DNA of 64,000 nt from NCBI RefSeq assembly GCF_014306135.1, contig NZ_JACRWD010000001.1:62001-126000 (forward strand), in the 5' to 3' direction. A program made the translations under genes and the position numbers. The notes beneath the pieces were generated by a model. It had not been told where the DNA came from. It did no database searches and saw only the letters and a list, made by a program, of their open reading frames with translations. Positions 42,819-52,216 of this stretch are shown here, piece after piece (position 1 is the first letter of the stretch; each line of letters begins with the position of its first letter). Source of the DNA: Paraclostridium hominis. GTDB lineage: Bacteria; Bacillota; Clostridia; Peptostreptococcales; Peptostreptococcaceae.

Positions 42819-43865
42819 ATGGAAATAATGAAAAAACTTACAGATATGACAACATCAGGAGGATGAGCGGCTAAAATAGGGCCAGAGGTTCTGGCTGGAG
42901 TTTTATCTAAGTTACCTAAAAATACATCAGATAAAAAAGAAAATTTATTAGTAGGGCTTGAGACTTCAGATGATGCAGCTGTATATAAGTTAAATGACGA
43001 TACTGCATTAATTCAAACATTGGATTTCTTTACGCCGATGATAGATGATCCTTATATATTTGGACAAATAGCAGCATCTAATTCATTATCGGATGTTTAC
43101 GCTATGGGAGGAAAGCCTTTGGTAGCTATGAATATAGTTTGTTTTCCTTCTTGTCATGATATGAATGTATTGGCAGAAATTCTTAAGGGTGGTATGGATA
43201 AAGTTAAAGAAAGTGGAGCTTTATTAGTAGGTGGTCACACTGTTGATGATAAAGAGCCTAAATATGGATTATCTGTATCGGGAACAGTTCATCCAGATAA
43301 AGTTTTATCTAATGCAACTTCAAAGGTAGGAGATAAAATAGTAATTACAAAGCCTATAGGAGTAGGAATATTAAATACTGCTATGAAGGAAAATTTAGTT
43401 GATGAAGAAACTTCAAAAACTGTAGTTGAGACTATGGTTCATTTAAATAAATATGCAGCAATGAGTTTTGACAATATAAATGTAAACTCAGTTACAGATA
43501 TAACAGGTTTTGGACTTTTAGGACATGCTTTGGAGATGGCTAAAGCATCAGATGTTAGTATAGAATTACAAGCTAATGAAATACCTATACTAAATGGAGC
43601 TGTTGATATGGCTAAAATGGGTATAATACCAGCTGGTATGTATAGAAATAAGCAGTATATATCAAAAGATGTATATATAGAAAATATAGAAGAAGCTATA
43701 GAAGATATCTTATATGATCCACAAACATCTGGGGGATTATTAATATCTGTAGATAGCAACTTAGCAGAAGAACTAGTTAAAGATATGAAGAAAAATGGTT
43801 CTATAGAAGCTAAAATAATAGGAACTGTTAAAGAAAAAGGACAACATTATATAACAGTTAAGTAA
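42819..43865 (+). CDS. selD: Selenide, water dikinase (selenophosphate synthetase) containing selenocysteine
   Basis: SelD makes selenophosphate from selenide and ATP, the Se donor for Sec-tRNA. The true start is ATG 42819 with AGGGAGGAG upstream. Codon 16 (42864-42866) is TGA within TSGG-U-AAKIGP, exactly where other SelD proteins have the catalytic Cys or Sec (SGAGCGCK in E. coli). Reading TGA as Sec gives 348 residues, the usual length. ATP-site motifs GLETSDDAAVY, LDFFTPMIDDPY and VGGHTVDDKEPKYG are intact. A SECIS-like hairpin follows the TGA. Without recoding, only an ORF starting at 43020 would be found, missing 67 codons. Confidence 0.95.
42864..42897 (+). other. Sec codon TGA and bacterial SECIS-like hairpin in selD
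   Basis: The TGA at 42864-42866 is followed 14 bases later by GCCAGA-GGT-TCTGGC (42881-42895), a six-bp stem with GGT in the loop. Size, distance and the GGT-containing loop match the bacterial SECIS element read by SelB, as in fdhF. Confidence 0.85.
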
Positions 43866-43891
43866 GGACTTATAAGGGGAGTGTGTTTTCA

Positions 43892-45301
43892 ATGAATAAA
43901 AGAGAGTTATTTGCTCAATTACCTTCAGTAGATGAAATGTTAAATCAAAAAAAAATAATAGATGCATTAAATAGTTATCCAAGAAGTATATTACTTGAAG
44001 CTATAAGAGAATCAATTGACGAAAAAAGAAGAGCTATAGTTGATTTAAAACAAAGTGATTTTGATAAATTCGAGATATCAATAGATAAAATAGCTCAAAG
44101 TACTATGAATAAATGCAACTTAAAATATTCATTATCACTAAAAAAAGTTATAAATGCGACAGGTACTGTACTTCATACAAATTTAGGGCGTTCTCTTTTA
44201 AGTGAAAGCATAAAAGATGATTTGTGGGAATCTGCATCTAGATATTCAAACTTAGAATATAATATAGAAAAAGGACAAAGAGGTTCAAGATATACACATT
44301 TAACTGATACTATAAAAAGACTAACAGGAGCTGAAGATGTTTTAGTAGTTAATAACAATGCAGCAGCAGTACTTTTAGTACTTAGTACTATGGCAAAAGG
44401 TGGAGAAGCTATAGTATCAAGAGGAGAATTAGTTGAGGTAGGGGGCTCTTTTAGAATACCGAGCATAATGGCTCTTAGTGGAGCTGATTTAGTAGAGGTT
44501 GGATCTACTAACAAAACTCATTTAAAAGATTATGAGGAAGCTATAAATGAAAATACAAAAGTATTGATGAAGGTTCATACAAGTAATTATAGAATACTTG
44601 GATTTACAGAAAGTGTAGATGTTGATAAATTATGTGAATTAGGGGAAAAACATGATATACCAGTTATTGAAGATCTAGGTAGTGGGGTTTTTGTAGATGT
44701 ATCTAAATATGGATTAAGTTATGAACCTACAGTACTTGATTCTATAAGAAAAGGTGCTGATATAGTTACCTTTAGTGGAGATAAAATGCTTGGAGGACCA
44801 CAAGCTGGTATTATAGTTGGTAAAAAAGAATACATAGAAAAAATGAAGAAAAATCAACTTACAAGAGCACTAAGAGTAGATAAACTTACTATATGTGCAT
44901 TAGAAGCTACTTTAAGAATGTACTTAGATGAAGAAAAAGCTAAAAAAGAAATACCAACACTAAAAATGCTAACTTATTCTATAAAAGAATTAGAAGAAAA
45001 AGCTAACAATTTATATTCTAAAATAGAATACTTAAATAATTATGCAGATATAAAAATAGAAGATGGATTATCTCAAGTTGGAGGAGGTTCTATGCCAACT
45101 GAGACTATGGAGTCTAAAGTTATAACAATAATTCCTAAAAATATAAACGTTTCTACATTAGAAAATAGATTAAGATTAAGTGATGCACATATAATAGCAA
45201 GAGTATATGATGATAAGTATGTTTTAGATGTTAGAACTATATTTGAGGATGAATTTGAAGTTGTTAAAACTGAATTAGAAAAAGCTTTAATAGGGGGATA
45301 A
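43892..45301 (+). CDS. selA: L-seryl-tRNA(Sec) selenium transferase
   Basis: SelA converts Ser-tRNA-Sec to Sec-tRNA-Sec using selenophosphate. This PLP enzyme of 469 residues has the PLP-Lys motif FSGDKMLGGPQAG (around 297) and the N-terminal NATGTVLHTNLGRS signature. GGGGAGTG lies 9 bases before ATG 43892. It is 26 bases after selD and 2 bases before selB, so the three form one operon. Confidence 0.97.
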   Translation: MNKRELFAQLPSVDEMLNQKKIIDALNSYPRSILLEAIRESIDEKRRAIVDLKQSDFDKFEISIDKIAQSTMNKCNLKYSLSLKKVINATGTVLHTNLGRSLLSESIKDDLWESASRYSNLEYNIEKGQRGSRYTHLTDTIKRLTGAEDVLVVNNNAAAVLLVLSTMAKGGEAIVSRGELVEVGGSFRIPSIMALSGADLVEVGSTNKTHLKDYEEAINENTKVLMKVHTSNYRILGFTESVDVDKLCELGEKHDIPVIEDLGSGVFVDVSKYGLSYEPTVLDSIRKGADIVTFSGDKMLGGPQAGIIVGKKEYIEKMKKNQLTRALRVDKLTICALEATLRMYLDEEKAKKEIPTLKMLTYSIKELEEKANNLYSKIEYLNNYADIKIEDGLSQVGGGSMPTETMESKVITIIPKNINVSTLENRLRLSDAHIIARVYDDKYVLDVRTIFEDEFEVVKTELEKALIGG

Positions 45302-45303
45302 AT

Positions 45304-47187
45304 ATGAAAAACGTAATAATAGGAACAGCAGGACATATAGATCACGGTAAAACAACTCTTATAAAAGCACTTACAGGAAGAGAAACAGATACCTTAGCTG
45401 AAGAAAAAAAGAGAGGTATTTCTATAAATTTAGGATTTACTTATTTTGATTTACCAAGCAATAAAAGAGCTGGGATAGTAGATGTCCCAGGACATGAAAA
45501 ATTTATAAAAAACATGTTAGCTGGAGCATCAGGACTTGATATGGTTTTATTAGTTGTTGCAGCTGATGAAGGAGTTATGCCTCAAACTATAGAGCATATG
45601 GATATATTAACTTTTTTAAATATTAAAAAAGGTATGATAGTATTAACTAAAAGTGATACTGTTGATGAAGACTTTATAGAATTAGTAAAAGAAGATGTTA
45701 GGGAAAAAGTTAAAGGAACTTTCCTAGAAGATGCTGAAATTATAGAAGTTGATTCAATATCAAGACGTGGAATGGACGAACTTATAACTAAAATTGATAA
45801 AATGACTGATGAAATAGAAGATAAAAACTTAAATGCACCAGCAAGACTTAATATTGACAGAGTATTTTCTATAAAAGGGTTTGGAACTGTTGTAACAGGA
45901 ACTTTAATAGAAGGTAAAATAAATGTTGATGATGATTTAGTTATATATCCAAAAGAATTAAAAGCTAAGATAAGAAGTATACAAGTTCATGGTGAAAGTG
46001 TAGAAACTGCTTATGCTGGGCAAAGAACGGCTATAAATATATCTAATGTCAAGGTTGAAGAAGTAAATAGAGGAGATGTATTAGCATCAGAACACTCTCT
46101 AGAAGAAGCTATGATGTTAGATGTTAGACTAAGTATAGTTAAACATACAGATTTAGGACTTAAGCACTGGGATAGATTAAGACTTTATCATGGTACTAGA
46201 GAAATACTTTGTAGGGCAGTACCTCTAGAAGTTGAAGAAATAAATCCTGGTGAAAGTGGATTAGTTCAATTAAGACTTGAAGAAAGTATAGTAGCTAAAA
46301 AAGGGGATAAGTTTGTAGTTAGAAGATACTCTCCTATGGAAACTATAGGTGGAGGAATAGTAATAGACACTAATCCTAAAAAGCATAAAAGATTTGATAA
46401 AGCTATAATAGATGCTTTAAAGGTTAAAGAAAAAGGAGAACTTAGTGCTATATTAAAAGAATATTTAAAAAATAATTCTAGAAATTATCCTAACATAAAA
46501 GAAATAATGAGTTATAGTGGAGAAAGCGAAGAAAATGTAAAAAAAGCATTAAATAAGCTTTTAGATGAAAAAAGCGTTGTTTGTGTAAATAACATGTATA
46601 TGCATATAAACCAGTATAATTTATTAAAGGAAAATACGGAAAATGAATTAAAAACATACCATAAAAAATTTAGACTTAGAAAAGGTATGTTAAAAGAAGA
46701 AGTAAGATCTAAAATTGAAAGTAAGTTTAAAACTAGAGAATTTGATATTTTATTAGATATGTTTATAAATGATGATATCGTAAAAGTTGAAGATAATATT
46801 GTTTCTTTAAAAGATTTCAAAGTAGTTTTAAATGAAAAACAATTAGAAATTAAAAATGAAATAGAAAAAACATTAAACTTAGCTGGACTTAACAATATAT
46901 ATACTATTGAAGATATAACTAACAATAAAAAAGAATATGAAGAAGTTTTAGAATCTTTAATAGGAAATACTGTTTGTAGACTTGAAGATAGTTATATAAT
47001 GTCTACTAAGGTTTACAATAATGCCAAAGATAGATTAGTTAAGTATTTAAAAGAAAATAATGAAATAACTTTAGGAGATTATAGAGATTTAGTTAATTCG
47101 AGTAGAAAAAATTGCATGATAATTCTTGAAGATTTCGATAGAAATAGAATAACAAAAAGAATAGAAAATAAAAGAGTATTATTTTAA
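45304..47187 (+). CDS. selB: Selenocysteine-specific elongation factor
   Basis: SelB carries Sec-tRNA-Sec to the ribosome at SECIS-marked UGA codons. The 627-residue protein has an EF-Tu-like GTPase domain (GHIDHGKTTL, DVPGHEKF, TKSD), domains II-III, and C-terminal winged helices (about 380-625) that bind the SECIS hairpin. AGGGGGATAA precedes the ATG. The intact C-terminus supports recoding of the selD TGA. Confidence 0.97.
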   Translation: MKNVIIGTAGHIDHGKTTLIKALTGRETDTLAEEKKRGISINLGFTYFDLPSNKRAGIVDVPGHEKFIKNMLAGASGLDMVLLVVAADEGVMPQTIEHMDILTFLNIKKGMIVLTKSDTVDEDFIELVKEDVREKVKGTFLEDAEIIEVDSISRRGMDELITKIDKMTDEIEDKNLNAPARLNIDRVFSIKGFGTVVTGTLIEGKINVDDDLVIYPKELKAKIRSIQVHGESVETAYAGQRTAINISNVKVEEVNRGDVLASEHSLEEAMMLDVRLSIVKHTDLGLKHWDRLRLYHGTREILCRAVPLEVEEINPGESGLVQLRLEESIVAKKGDKFVVRRYSPMETIGGGIVIDTNPKKHKRFDKAIIDALKVKEKGELSAILKEYLKNNSRNYPNIKEIMSYSGESEENVKKALNKLLDEKSVVCVNNMYMHINQYNLLKENTENELKTYHKKFRLRKGMLKEEVRSKIESKFKTREFDILLDMFINDDIVKVEDNIVSLKDFKVVLNEKQLEIKNEIEKTLNLAGLNNIYTIEDITNNKKEYEEVLESLIGNTVCRLEDSYIMSTKVYNNAKDRLVKYLKENNEITLGDYRDLVNSSRKNCMIILEDFDRNRITKRIENKRVLF

Positions 47188-47193
47188 AAAAAC

Positions 47194-47229
47194 TGGTGAA
47201 TAGCTTTAAAAAGTTATTCACCAATTTTT
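47194..47229. terminator. Terminator between selB and apbE
   Basis: TGGTGAATA pairs with TTATTCACCA, followed by ATTTTTA. It can serve the selB operon and, in reverse, apbE. Confidence 0.8.
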
Positions 47230-47243
47230 ATTAAAGAAAAATT

Positions 47244-48290
47244 TTAGTTTTTAATAGTAAAAGTAGAATCTATAAGTTTAAAAGAATCTTTAAGTCCTGA
47301 TGATAAGTAAATATCTTTATCTTTGGTTATAAATATTGCTTGTGTATTTGGCAAAGATTCGATTAATTTAAGACCTTCTTTTGTTCCAAGTGAAAATGCA
47401 GTTGTAGATAATGCATCACAATTCATTGAATTATCTGAAATTATTGTTACACTACTAAGTTCATTATCTATTGGAAAGCCTGTTTTAGGACTTAAGATAT
47501 GATGATATATTTTATTATCCTTTTTTATATATCTTTCATATATTCCAGATGTAACTACAGATTTATTTGATAAGCTTAAACTACCGATTGAATTTCCTCT
47601 AGGTTTTGTTGGGTCTTGGATTCCTATATTAAAATTAGCATCTTTATCTTTTGTACCTAATGTATATATATTACCTCCAAGATTTACTATGGCTCCTTTA
47701 ATTTCTTGATTTTTTAGGTACTCTACCACTTTATCTGCTGCATACCCTTTAGCTATTCCGCCTAAATCTATTTTAGAATCTTTATTTTTTAACATTATTT
47801 GGTTATCTTTATCATCTAAAGTTATATTTTTATAATTTATAGTAGATAAAGCTTTATCTATTTCAGATTTCATAGGAACTTTTGCATTTTGATTACCTAT
47901 ATTCCAAAGATTTACCAATGAACCTATAGTTGTATCAAAATTTCCATTTGATATATCTGAAAAATGTATAGATGTTTTTATAACCTTATAAGTGTCTTTT
48001 GATACTTTAGTAAATTTTTTTCCAGCATTTTGATTTATTTTATAAATATCACTAGATAGTGTAGATGGATTCATTTTATTATCTATATCTTTTATTATTT
48101 CTTCACATTTAGAAAGGATTTTATTTGCTTTTTCTTCATTGGAATTGGTGTATATTGTTATTTCATTAACTGTTCCAAGATAATACATGGTTTTAGAAAA
48201 TTTATTGACTTTTTTATTAAATATAAAAAAAACTGAAATGATTGATATAATAAAAATAGTTATATAAAATGTAAGTTTTTTACTTTTCAT
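47244..48290 (-). CDS. apbE: ApbE-type FAD:protein FMN transferase
   Basis: ApbE moves FMN from FAD onto a Thr/Ser of target proteins such as RnfG, RnfD, NqrB and NqrC. The 348-residue protein has an N-terminal membrane anchor (5-27) without a lipobox Cys, and the family core KIDLGGIAKGYAADKVVEYL, VNLGGNIYTLG and the C-terminal SVTIISDNSMNCDALSTTAFSLG. It acts outside the membrane, where RnfG has its FMN domain. The Rnf operon in this window offers targets. AGGGGAGAC precedes the ATG. It is divergent from a NusG-II gene. Confidence 0.93.
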   Translation of the reverse strand: MKSKKLTFYITIFIISIISVFFIFNKKVNKFSKTMYYLGTVNEITIYTNSNEEKANKILSKCEEIIKDIDNKMNPSTLSSDIYKINQNAGKKFTKVSKDTYKVIKTSIHFSDISNGNFDTTIGSLVNLWNIGNQNAKVPMKSEIDKALSTINYKNITLDDKDNQIMLKNKDSKIDLGGIAKGYAADKVVEYLKNQEIKGAIVNLGGNIYTLGTKDKDANFNIGIQDPTKPRGNSIGSLSLSNKSVVTSGIYERYIKKDNKIYHHILSPKTGFPIDNELSSVTIISDNSMNCDALSTTAFSLGTKEGLKLIESLPNTQAIFITKDKDIYLSSGLKDSFKLIDSTFTIKN

Positions 48291-48351
48291 AGTGTCTCCC
48301 CTTTATATTTATGATATATTTAATTATATTATAAATGGTTGGGGGATAAAA

Positions 48352-48717
48352 ATGAAGAAAAACGATTTTTTTCTTGTTTTATTAGTTCTTGTAGTGATAG
48401 TAGCAGCATTAGCTTTTAATTATTTTAAACAATCTAATGAAGGTGATAAAGTAGTTATATATGTAGATAATAAAGTTTATAAGGAAATACCTATAAACAA
48501 AAAAGAGGAATTAACAATAAAAACTGAAAATGGATATAATAAAATTAAAGTACATGATGGTGGAGTAGAAGTAAGTGAAGCTTCTTGTCCGGATGATATA
48601 TGCGTAAAAACTGGATTTATAAAAAAATCTAACAAGAGTATAGTATGTATACCTAATAAAGTTAGTATAAAAATAGTTAGTAATGAAAAAAATGATATAG
48701 ATATAATAGCAAATTAA
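48352..48717 (+). CDS. NusG domain II-containing membrane-anchored protein
   Basis: This 121-residue protein has an N-terminal membrane helix (about 6-24) and an extracellular NusG-II-like domain with a conserved cysteine pair, CPDDIC, and a third Cys near VCIPN. Such proteins are often found near ApbE or Rnf genes in Firmicutes, but their role is not settled. GGGGG lies 5-9 bases before ATG 48352; an upstream frame opening at 48292 overlaps the apbE start and is not used. Confidence 0.85.
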   Translation: MKKNDFFLVLLVLVVIVAALAFNYFKQSNEGDKVVIYVDNKVYKEIPINKKEELTIKTENGYNKIKVHDGGVEVSEASCPDDICVKTGFIKKSNKSIVCIPNKVSIKIVSNEKNDIDIIAN

Positions 48718-48731
48718 AAGTAGGTGACATT

Positions 48732-49406
48732 ATGGTTAAAATAGGAAATGATTGGGATGAAGTTTTAGAAGGCGAGTTTGAAAAGCCGTATTATTTAGAA
48801 CTTAGACAGTTTTTAAAAAATGAATATGAGACACAAGTTATATATCCTGATATGTATGATATATTTAATGCTTTAAAATATACTTCGTATAAAGATACTA
48901 AAGTTTTAATTTTAGGACAAGATCCTTATCATGGAGAAAATCAAGCTCATGGGCTTGCGTTTTCTGTAAAGCCAGGAGTTAGGATTCCTCCATCTTTATC
49001 AAATATGTATAAAGAGTTACACGGGGATTTAGGATGTTTTATACCTAATAATGGATATTTAGTTCCTTGGGCAGAACAAGGTGTTCTATTACTTAATACG
49101 GCTCTTACTGTTAGGGCACATCAGGCTAATTCTCATAAGGGAAAAGGGTGGGAAGTATTTACTGATAATATTATAAAGTTATTAAACTTAAGGGATGAAC
49201 CTGTCATATTTGTTCTTTGGGGAAATAATGCGAGAAGTAAAAAGAAATTAATTGATACAAACAAGCACTATATAATAGAATCAGCTCATCCAAGTCCATT
49301 GTCAGCTAGTAGGGGATTTTTTGGATCAAAGCCTTTTTCTAAAACTAATGATATCTTAATTAAATTAGGAAGGGATCCTATAAATTGGCAAATACCTAAT
49401 TTATAA
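48732..49406 (+). CDS. ung: Uracil-DNA glycosylase
   Basis: Family 1 UDG removes uracil from DNA. The 224-residue protein has the water-activating motif GQDPYHGENQAHGLAFSV, and the Leu-loop motif HPSPLSASRGFFG. AGTAGGTG precedes the ATG 14 bases after the NusG-II gene. Confidence 0.97.
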   Translation: MVKIGNDWDEVLEGEFEKPYYLELRQFLKNEYETQVIYPDMYDIFNALKYTSYKDTKVLILGQDPYHGENQAHGLAFSVKPGVRIPPSLSNMYKELHGDLGCFIPNNGYLVPWAEQGVLLLNTALTVRAHQANSHKGKGWEVFTDNIIKLLNLRDEPVIFVLWGNNARSKKKLIDTNKHYIIESAHPSPLSASRGFFGSKPFSKTNDILIKLGRDPINWQIPNL

Positions 49407-49485
49407 ATTTATATATAAAAATGAGTTACTTGATAAATAATTTTAATAATGAAAAAATATAAAAGGATATAGTGGATTATAACTT

Positions 49486-49513
49486 AAAAGGTACAAGTTT
49501 TTGTGCCTTTTTT
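49486..49513 (+). terminator. Terminator after ung
   Basis: AAAAGGTACA pairs with TGTGCCTTTT, followed by TTs, 80 bases past the ung stop. Confidence 0.75.
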
Positions 49514-49655
49514 AATGTTAAAAATAAATTTATAATATAAGTTTTGAAGCTTAATTTAAAATTATTGCAAAATATGAAAATGTTTGCTGAAAAATGGTTG
49601 CACTATAATTAAATATATGATAATATAAGTTTGTAAGTGAGAGGACATCCCATAT

Positions 49656-49752
49656 GGGGGTGGATGGGTGCTGGTGTGCCCTCTAGTCTTCAAAACTAGT
49701 ATGAGGAGTTAGGAGCTTCTTGGGTGGGTTCGATTCCCACGCACTCCCGCCA
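49656..49752 (+). tRNA. selC: Selenocysteine tRNA (anticodon TCA)
   Basis: A 97-nt tRNA-Sec. The D stem is six bp with a four-base loop (GGGTGC-TGGT-GTGCCC), the hallmark of Sec tRNAs. The anticodon arm is CTAGT-CTTCAAA-ACTAG with TCA at 49690-49692. A six-bp variable arm and a T arm GTGGG-TTCGATT-CCCAC follow. The acceptor stem pairs seven bp (one G-T) and has a G-G mismatch at the eighth pair normally found in bacterial tRNA-Sec. G73 and encoded CCA end the gene. A TATAAT box lies at about 49603. The tRNA is 2.5 kb from selB. Confidence 0.95.
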
Positions 49753-49760
49753 ATAAGATA

Positions 49761-49790
49761 AAAAAGGAACTCTAGTTGGAGTTCCTTTTT
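49761..49790. terminator. Terminator after tRNA-Sec
   Basis: AAAAAGGAACTC pairs with GAGTTCCTTTTT, 9 bases after the tRNA; on the other strand it can end the hypothetical gene. Confidence 0.9.
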
Positions 49791-49796
49791 TATTTA

Positions 49797-50507
49797 TTAA
49801 ATTGAATCTTTGCTTATTACAAATTTATTTAAGTTATTATCCCAAATATATAATTCTTTTAAAATTTTTTTATCTAAAGCTTTTTCCATGCTTGAAACAG
49901 TGGAAACATAAAGTATCTTAGGAGGATTATCATCTAAAAAATCCATGCTAGCAGAAAGTATGCTTTTATCATCATTTTCTAAATCTATTATTTCTATATA
50001 TAAATCCTTTTTTAATTTAGATACAAATATAGATTTTTCTTTATAAAATATTTCTATAAATTTCTTATCATTTAAATAATTGTTATCATCTTCTGAAATT
50101 TGTTCAATAACTAGAAAATTTTTATAAAAGTAAAAGTTATCAATGTTACAAAGGTTATCGACAATACAATCGAAAGAATATGTATCATCACTATTTTTTT
50201 TGTAAAAAGCTATAAAAGATTTATTTTGAGGTAATGTTATATTAAAAGCGGTAAAATTATTTGTATCGTTTTCTATATTTTTAAAAATATTAAGTTGCAT
50301 ATAATCTATATGTTTTATAAAATCTTCTTTATGAGTGTCTTTTAATATTTGAACAATTAAATTATAATTATCGTTATTAGACATTGCTTTTGTTATAGCA
50401 GATTCTTTTATAGAACATTTATTAGAATTAATATTTATAATTAGTAACAATGAAACCAATATATTTACAATTAATACGTACAGTAAAAAAGTTATTAATT
50501 TCTTCAA
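49797..50507 (-). CDS. Membrane-anchored protein of unknown function
   Basis: I do not recognise this family. The 236-residue protein has one N-terminal membrane helix (about 4-25) and a soluble domain rich in Asp, Asn, Lys and Ile that should face outside. No cysteine-lipobox and no catalytic motif is evident. The start is TTG at 50507 with AGAGGTGATG upstream. It converges on tRNA-Sec and is divergent from tcdA. Confidence 0.7.
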   Translation of the reverse strand: MKKLITFLLYVLIVNILVSLLLIININSNKCSIKESAITKAMSNNDNYNLIVQILKDTHKEDFIKHIDYMQLNIFKNIENDTNNFTAFNITLPQNKSFIAFYKKNSDDTYSFDCIVDNLCNIDNFYFYKNFLVIEQISEDDNNYLNDKKFIEIFYKEKSIFVSKLKKDLYIEIIDLENDDKSILSASMDFLDDNPPKILYVSTVSSMEKALDKKILKELYIWDNNLNKFVISKDSI

Positions 50508-50624
50508 AGCATCACCTCTGTAAATCGAAAATTTGCTATTATTATAGGGATAGTGGGTTAATTAATAGATATTAAATTATATTCTTATATATAGAAAAAA
50601 TTACATCAAGGAGACATAATAAAT

Positions 50625-51329
50625 ATGGATAAGAATTTTAGAACTAGAACAGCTCTTATAGTTGGAAATGAAGGAGTAGAAAAATTAAAAAATTCCAATG
50701 TTTTAATTTTTGGAGTAGGTGGGGTAGGAAGTTTTGCAGCTGAAGCTATAGCAAGAGCTGGAGTTGGAAAAATGACTATAGTAGATTTTGATGATGTTGA
50801 TATAACTAATATAAATAGACAGCTTCCGGCACTTCATTCAACTGTAGGAAAAGATAAAGTAGATGTTATGAAGGAGAGAATATTAGATATAAATCCAGAC
50901 ATAGATATAAAAGCTATAAAGTCTATGTATACAGCAGAAAATAGTGATGAGTTATTAAGTGGAGATTATGATTATGTAGTTGATGCTATAGATATGGTAA
51001 GCTCAAAAATACATTTAATAGAAAGTTGTGTTAAAAAGAATTTAACTATAATTAGTTCTATGGGAATGGGTAATAAATTAGATCCTACTAAAATTGTTGT
51101 TACTGATATACACAAAACTCAAATGTGTCCACTTGCTAAAGTGGTTAGAAAAGAATTAAGAGATAGAAAGATAAAAAAATTAAAAGTTGTTTATTCAACA
51201 GAAAAACCAATAGAGTTAAAAGAGAGAATAATGAATGGCAAAAAAATAACTCCAGGAAGTATATCATTTGTGCCATCTGTAGCAGGACTTACAATAGCTT
51301 CTGTAGTAATAAATGATTTAATAAAATAA
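50625..51329 (+). CDS. tcdA: tRNA threonylcarbamoyladenosine dehydratase (TcdA)
   Basis: TcdA (YgdL) cyclises t6A to ct6A in tRNA using ATP. It belongs to the E1/MoeB/ThiF fold; the 234-residue protein has the nucleotide motif GVGGVGSFAAEAIARAG and DFDDVDITNINRQLPA. It lacks the zinc cysteines of MoeB. AAGGAGAC precedes the ATG. Confidence 0.92.
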   Translation: MDKNFRTRTALIVGNEGVEKLKNSNVLIFGVGGVGSFAAEAIARAGVGKMTIVDFDDVDITNINRQLPALHSTVGKDKVDVMKERILDINPDIDIKAIKSMYTAENSDELLSGDYDYVVDAIDMVSSKIHLIESCVKKNLTIISSMGMGNKLDPTKIVVTDIHKTQMCPLAKVVRKELRDRKIKKLKVVYSTEKPIELKERIMNGKKITPGSISFVPSVAGLTIASVVINDLIK

Positions 51330-51337
51330 TTTGATTT

Positions 51338-51378
51338 AAAAGGGTAACATGAAGCTAAGCTATACTGTTACCTTTTTT
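51338..51378. terminator. Terminator between tcdA and the MBL lipoprotein gene
   Basis: GGTAACA pairs with TGTTACC, flanked by A-rich and T-rich runs, between converging genes. Confidence 0.75.
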
Positions 51379-51391
51379 ATTTTAATTAAGA

Positions 51392-52216
51392 TTATTTAGG
51401 AGGAGAAGTAGTAGTTATAGTTTCCCCGTCACTGTAAAAAGATATATGACCTTGTTTGTCAGTTCTATAGACTTTTGTATTGGTTTGAGTTAATCTTAAA
51501 AGTGTATCTTTATGAGGATGACCATATTGATTATCATATCCACACGATATGGCAGCTACATCAGGAGATACTGCATATAAAAATTCTTGACTAGAAGAAT
51601 TTTTACTCCCATGGTGAGATATTTTTAAAAAGTCTACATCTTCAAGATTAAAATTATTTATAATATCTATTTCATTTTCATATGTACAATCTCCTGTAAA
51701 TAAAAATGATTTGTTATTATAGTCTAATTTAAAAACTATAGAGTTTGAATTGTTATCTGTATGGGTATAAGAAGGATTTAGAACAGTTAATTTTATATTA
51801 CTATCCAGACTTATTATATCTCCTCTAGACAAGTATTGAGGATTTATACTTTTCTTATTGCAAGATTGTATTAAATTATAATAGGAGTCACTTTTAGTTT
51901 CTTTGTTTGGTAGGTAAACTTTTGAAACATCAAATTTATCTATTATATCATCTAAACTTCCGATATGATCTGTATCAGGGTGCGTTGCTATTATGAAATC
52001 TATGTTTTTTACTTTTTTACTTTTAAGAAAATTTTTTATAATAAGTGAACTGTCTTCATTACCACCATCAACCAATATATTAGAATTATTAGGTGTTTGT
52101 ATTAATATACTATCACCTTGTCCAACATCTATTATATGTATGGATAGTGATGGGGCTTTGCTACAACCAACGAAAAGTGTTATTATAATAAATATTAAAA
52201 CTGTAATTTTTTTCAT
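51392..52216 (-). CDS. ComEC-like metallo-beta-lactamase-fold lipoprotein
   Basis: This 274-residue protein has a lipoprotein-type signal ending FVGC (Cys18), followed directly by an MBL domain with IDVGQGDSILIQTP, the metal motif THPDTDH and ISHHGSKNSS. These are the signatures of the nuclease-like C-terminal domain of ComEC and of stand-alone ComEC/Rec2-related hydrolases. The short ComEC encoded at 55.7 kb lacks this domain, so a role in processing incoming DNA is possible but unproven. Other extracellular MBL hydrolase functions remain open. Confidence 0.85.
   Translation of the reverse strand: MKKITVLIFIIITLFVGCSKAPSLSIHIIDVGQGDSILIQTPNNSNILVDGGNEDSSLIIKNFLKSKKVKNIDFIIATHPDTDHIGSLDDIIDKFDVSKVYLPNKETKSDSYYNLIQSCNKKSINPQYLSRGDIISLDSNIKLTVLNPSYTHTDNNSNSIVFKLDYNNKSFLFTGDCTYENEIDIINNFNLEDVDFLKISHHGSKNSSSQEFLYAVSPDVAAISCGYDNQYGHPHKDTLLRLTQTNTKVYRTDKQGHISFYSDGETITTTSPPK

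Noticed and set aside
42819..43019. selD as a pseudogene or as a shorter gene beginning at 43020
   Set aside because: The upstream frame encodes conserved SelD sequence, has its own ribosome site, and its only stop is a TGA at the Sec/Cys position with a SECIS-like hairpin; selA, selB and tRNA-Sec are present.
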